From the NCBI RefSeq assembly GCF_005116445.1, contig NZ_SWBQ01000004.1, positions 124,001 through 188,000 on the forward strand: a stretch of 64,000 bases of DNA. Reading direction: 5' to 3'. The translations under genes and the position numbers were made by a program. The stretch comes from Pedobacter frigoris (GTDB lineage: Bacteria > Bacteroidota > Bacteroidia > Sphingobacteriales > Sphingobacteriaceae). The notes below the pieces were generated by a model that was given only the letters and a program-made list of their open reading frames with translations, searched no databases and was not told the DNA's origin. Positions 61,059 to 64,000 of this stretch are shown one piece after another (position 1 is the first letter of the stretch; each line of letters starts with the position of its first letter).

Positions 61059-61424
61059 ATGACGAGTAAAGTATTAATTATTGATGATGATAACAGGAAT
61101 ATTTTTGCCCTGAAGGCTGTTTTAAAGTCAAAGGGATATCAATGTTTGTCTGCAACAAGTGCAGAGGATGGAATTGACTTGCTGAAGCAAGATAAGGACG
61201 TGGCAGTTGTATTGATGGATATGATGATGCCGGAGATGGATGGGTATCAGGCAATGGCTCAAATGAGTCTGATGCCGGAAATAAAACACATTCCGGTAAT
61301 TGCAGTAACGGCACAGGCAATGGTAGGGGACAGGGAAAGATGCCTGGATGCCGGAGCTTCAGGCTATGTCTCTAAGCCGATTAATGTCGATGAATTAACA
61401 GGGTTGTTGAAGAAGTATGTTTAA
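61059..61424 (+). CDS. Single-domain response regulator
   Basis: 121 residues, receiver only (CheY-like fold): D9/D10, phospho-acceptor D54 (LMDMMMPEMDGYQAM), Lys in YVSKPINVD. No output domain. It closely resembles REC3 of the upstream kinase, suggesting a local duplication. Starts 5 bases after the kinase. Confidence 0.95.
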   Translation: MTSKVLIIDDDNRNIFALKAVLKSKGYQCLSATSAEDGIDLLKQDKDVAVVLMDMMMPEMDGYQAMAQMSLMPEIKHIPVIAVTAQAMVGDRERCLDAGASGYVSKPINVDELTGLLKKYV

Positions 61425-61426
61425 AA

Positions 61427-62251
61427 TTGGAATTATCCGTAATTAGTGACGAACAGGTGGAGATTCTTCTTTCAGATCTTCTGGAGCAGTATGGGTATGA
61501 TTTTACAGGATATTCAAGGGCTTCTTTGAAAAGACGTATTTCAAGGCTTTATGGATTAGATAAGGCACTTAGTTTTGCGGAATTCAGATACCGCATAAAC
61601 AATGATCATGGTTATTTTAAAAGATTTGTGGAGCAAATTACAGTCAATGTTACTGAGATGTTCAGAGATCCTTCCTTTTTTAAAACATTGAGAGATGTGG
61701 TACTTCCAAAGCTTGGGACTTACCCATTCATTAGAATTTGGTTGGCAGGATGTTCTACGGGAGAAGAAGCGTATTCTATATCAATTATTTTAAAGGAGCT
61801 GAACCTGCTTCATAAATCCTTAATATACGCTACTGACCTGAATCCAACGGTATTGGAAAAGGCAGCTCAAAGTATGTTTGCAATGAGCCAAATGAAACAA
61901 TATTCAGAGAATTATATATTGTCGGGAGGTACAAAGGACTTCTCCAGCTATTATACGGCTAACTATTCGCTGGCGAAATTTGATGATGAATTGAAAAGTA
62001 AGATTATATTTTCAACTCATAACCTCGTTTCTGATCACTCTTTTAATGAATTTCAACTTATTTTATGCCGGAATGTGTTGATTTATTTCGACAGAGATCT
62101 CCAGCACAAGGTACTTAGTCTTTTTGATGAAAGTTTGGAGGAATTAGGGTATCTGGCTCTGGGAACAAAGGAGACAATAAATTTTTCGCAAATTACCGAT
62201 AGATATAAGCGGTTACAAACAGAGAAAATTTGGCGAAAGGTTGAGGTATGA
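61427..62251 (+). CDS. cheR: CheR-family protein-glutamate methyltransferase
   Basis: 274 residues from a TTG start. CheR uses SAM to methylate glutamates on chemoreceptor helices. The catalytic block is intact: ITVNVTEMFRDPSFF, IRIWLAGCSTGEEAYS (SAM site), ATDLNPTVLEKA and LILCRNVLIYFDR. No chemoreceptor is coded nearby. Starts 2 bases after the receiver and its stop overlaps the CheB start by 4. Confidence 0.94.
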   Translation: MELSVISDEQVEILLSDLLEQYGYDFTGYSRASLKRRISRLYGLDKALSFAEFRYRINNDHGYFKRFVEQITVNVTEMFRDPSFFKTLRDVVLPKLGTYPFIRIWLAGCSTGEEAYSISIILKELNLLHKSLIYATDLNPTVLEKAAQSMFAMSQMKQYSENYILSGGTKDFSSYYTANYSLAKFDDELKSKIIFSTHNLVSDHSFNEFQLILCRNVLIYFDRDLQHKVLSLFDESLEELGYLALGTKETINFSQITDRYKRLQTEKIWRKVEV

Positions 62252-62811
62252 AAAAGTGTGAAGCATTTATAATCGGGGGATCTGCAGGAAGCTTAGACGT
62301 TCTTTTAAGGCTGCTTCCCAGGATTGATGCGGCGATACCTTTTCCTATAATTATCGTTATTCACAGAAAACATGGTTCAGATTCTTTACTTACTGATTTG
62401 TTGTCCAGTCGAACAAAGTTAATCGTTAAGGAGGTAGATGAAAAAGAAAATATTGTAGCCGGTACCGTTTATATTGCTCCATCAGACTATCATCTGCTGA
62501 TAGAACGGGATAATACCTTTTCATTAGATTATTCAGAGAAGATAAATTATTCACGCCCGGCTATTGATGTGACTTTCCAGACCGCGGCCGAGGTTTATAA
62601 AAGTAATTTATATTGTTTATTACTTTCAGGCTCAAATTCTGATGGAGTAAATGGCCTTAAGAGCGTTCAATTATGGGGAGGTAAAACCTTAATTCAGGAT
62701 CCCGCATCGGCGCAAGTCGCTTACATGCCAGCTCAAGCTAAGCTGCATGTAAAAATAGATCATATATTAGGCATAGAAGATATGGGAGATTTCATAAATT
62801 TGTTGGCTTAA
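62248..62811 (+). CDS. CheB-type methylesterase domain (stand-alone)
   Basis: 187 residues: only the catalytic domain, without the receiver that gates classical CheB. Active-site residues are visible: Ser in FIIGGSAGSLD, His in VIHRKHGSD, and Asp in LSGSNSDGVNGLK. It removes methyl groups put on by CheR. Being receiver-less, it may be constitutively active or controlled by the separate single-domain receivers around it. Confidence 0.92.
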   Translation: MKKCEAFIIGGSAGSLDVLLRLLPRIDAAIPFPIIIVIHRKHGSDSLLTDLLSSRTKLIVKEVDEKENIVAGTVYIAPSDYHLLIERDNTFSLDYSEKINYSRPAIDVTFQTAAEVYKSNLYCLLLSGSNSDGVNGLKSVQLWGGKTLIQDPASAQVAYMPAQAKLHVKIDHILGIEDMGDFINLLA

Positions 62812-62826
62812 TTAATATCTGATTGA

Positions 62827-63195
62827 ATGGATAAGAATAAAAGAGTATTTGTATTTGATGATAACCCAGATATTTTGGAGTTGTGTACAATCATATTGGA
62901 GGATGCTGGTTATGATATCAAGACTTCATCTACTTCTAATGATATTATAGCTCAGGTCTTATCTTATACCCCTGATATTATTTTTATGGACAATTGGTTG
63001 CCTGATGTTGGAGGTATTGATGCAACCAAGGAGCTAAAAAGACATGAGACGTTAAAAAATATTCCTGTTATCTATTTTTCGGCCAATAATGATGTGAAAG
63101 CGCTTGCAGAACAGGCAGGAGCTGACGATTATCTATCTAAGCCTTTTGATATTCAGGAACTTGAAGATATCGTAAGTAAATACATCTTGCTATAA
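62827..63195 (+). CDS. Single-domain response regulator
   Basis: 122 residues, receiver only: D11/D12, phospho-acceptor D55 (FMDNWLPDVGGID), Thr/Ser and Lys in YFSANND and YLSKPFD. Last gene of the operon and followed by a terminator. It could serve as the CheB regulator. Confidence 0.93.
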   Translation: MDKNKRVFVFDDNPDILELCTIILEDAGYDIKTSSTSNDIIAQVLSYTPDIIFMDNWLPDVGGIDATKELKRHETLKNIPVIYFSANNDVKALAEQAGADDYLSKPFDIQELEDIVSKYILL

Positions 63196-63203
63196 CGTTA
63201 TAT

Positions 63204-63243
63204 AAAAAAAGCCGGTGTCATTCCTAACACCGGCTTTTTTCTT
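63204..63243. terminator. Bidirectional terminator after the signalling operon
   Basis: GCCGGTGT (63211-63218) pairs with ACACCGGC (63227-63234) with an 8-base loop, A run on one side and T run on the other, so it serves both this operon and the convergent M49-like gene. Confidence 0.9.
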
Positions 63244-63252
63244 TAAAGGGGA

Positions 63253-64000
63253 TTATTTTACTCCCAGAACATCAACTCCCTGTTCGAAAATAACGTCTAC
63301 AGGAATGCCTTTTTTCGTTAATTTGTCGAGGTCTGACTGTAGTTCTGCTGAAATTACAGCTTTTTCTTTCTGCGTTTTCTCAACAGCGACCTTGTCGCCA
63401 TTTCCCTGCAAAGTGAGGATAAGCCGGCTTAATTTGTTCATGGAATTTTCAAACTTAAGGAAGTCGACTTTATAAGTTCCGTTATCATTTCTGATGAATG
63501 CCCCATTTTCTTTAAAGAAATTGAAGCATTGCATGTTCGCTTTACCATGTGCACTTGCAGCACCAAACCTTACAGAACGTAAAATTCCAGTCATGTACGT
63601 GGTATAGAATTGTTTGATGTCTCCTTCAAGTTCTCCTTTTTTAAGCAGGCCTGTAACCATATATAATCCCAGGACATCAGCTTTTCCCTCTTCCAGCCAT
63701 GAATATTGTTCCTGAAGTGCCTCTTTTACAAAGCCTTTACCAGTTATTGTATTTTTTATACCTAGTCCGTGAGCCACTTCGTGAAACATAACGTTCGCAA
63801 AGAAGGCATCGAAATTGATGTATTGTTGCTGGTCTTTGTCTATCAGTTCGTTGGCAATGGGAACAAGGATCTTGTCGAACTTAGCCTTCATTGCATTTTT
63901 CAATTGAGAACGTCTTGTGCCTTTCTTTTGCTGAATGATTTCGTCATTAGGAAGATTTACGGCAATGGTTTTTGATCCTGCATTACAATCGCCGGCGTAA
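63253..64000 (-). CDS. M49-like zinc peptidase (partial, N-terminus off the right edge)
   Basis: About 249 C-terminal residues of a larger protein; the open frame continues without stop to the right edge (AGSKTIAVNLPND). The zinc motif is MFHEVAHGLG with HEVAH (HExxH), and the third ligand is in the EEGKADVLGLY block. Bacteroidota relatives, some of which carry a misleading dihydrofolate-reductase label, belong to the dipeptidyl-peptidase III group as I recall. Ends convergent with the signalling operon. Confidence 0.82.
   Translation of the reverse strand, partial: YAGDCNAGSKTIAVNLPNDEIIQQKKGTRRSQLKNAMKAKFDKILVPIANELIDKDQQQYINFDAFFANVMFHEVAHGLGIKNTITGKGFVKEALQEQYSWLEEGKADVLGLYMVTGLLKKGELEGDIKQFYTTYMTGILRSVRFGAASAHGKANMQCFNFFKENGAFIRNDNGTYKVDFLKFENSMNKLSRLILTLQGNGDKVAVEKTQKEKAVISAELQSDLDKLTKKGIPVDVIFEQGVDVLGVK

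Noticed and set aside
1..64000. CRISPR array, prophage, insertion sequence, rRNA or tRNA genes
   Set aside because: No regularly spaced repeats, transposase, integrase, phage structural genes or recognisable RNA genes were seen; small tRNAs could still be missed by eye.

Overview
The window looks like a stretch of core chromosome from a Bacteroidota species of the Sphingobacteriaceae, most likely Pedobacter or a close relative (genus is my inference). Reasons: a PorX-type response regulator with a PglZ domain (type IX secretion signalling), the fused LpxC-FabZ protein typical of the phylum, promoters of the phylum type (TTG or TTTG, 19 bases, TAnnTTTG; two exact matches, upstream of lpxD and efp), few clear Shine-Dalgarno sites, many Bacteroidota-specific families (HYC_CC_PP, DUF4175, DUF2911, DUF6249, DUF6952, FecR) and moderate-to-low GC. 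I see no rRNA, tRNA, CRISPR array, phage or insertion sequence.

Layout. 1-1027: start of an ABC-F ATPase gene running off the left edge. 1161-7015: a secreted LamG/endonuclease-phosphatase fusion, then ybeY and a large DUF4175 membrane protein on the other strand. 7107-12084: glycerophosphodiesterase, a cold-shock protein, a lipoprotein, an aspartyl protease with PDZ domain and a PBP4-type DD-carboxypeptidase. 12085-16053: the porX-tsaE-ald-M15 peptidase run. 16159-22768: HD phosphohydrolase, then the lipid A operon lpxD-lpxC/fabZ-lpxA with an ABC ATPase, efp and 5-formyl-THF cyclo-ligase. 22849-28378: an OmpA-family protein and an operon of cyclophilin, exonuclease III, hutI and hutG. 28510-31856: a small cluster with metal-binding features (HYC_CC_PP protein, HMA-domain protein, predicted outer-membrane protein), YceI and a DOPA-dioxygenase-like enzyme. 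31857-36937: aldehyde dehydrogenase, an odd FAD-binding/SLH-like secreted protein and an S9 dipeptidyl peptidase. 37091-41000: peroxiredoxin-thioredoxin-DUF6952 and PEP carboxylase.

41241-45788: a complete TetR-TolC-HlyD-MFS drug-efflux operon with a 26-base perfect palindrome at its promoter. 45969-48447: DUF6249 protein, Crp/Fnr regulator with an SMR exporter, and an ECF sigma factor with its probable membrane anti-sigma. 48430-53717: DUF2911 protein, a small membrane protein, an orphan FecR, a HTH-only AraC protein, and a thioesterase/DinB/histidine-kinase operon. 53764-56187: gltX and a YpfJ-type zinc metalloprotease separated by a long inverted repeat.

56330-63195 is the most unusual region: a seven-gene signalling operon (REC-kinase; a 1194-residue CHASE3-HAMP-GAF-kinase with three receiver domains; single-domain receiver; CheR; stand-alone CheB; another receiver) with no chemoreceptor, CheA or CheW in view. 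The kinase carries a long Glu/Gln-rich coiled coil just before its catalytic core, which I propose as a possible CheR/CheB substrate. The window ends inside an M49-like zinc peptidase gene. (The operon has six genes by my count of called CDS: two kinases, CheR, CheB and two single receivers.)
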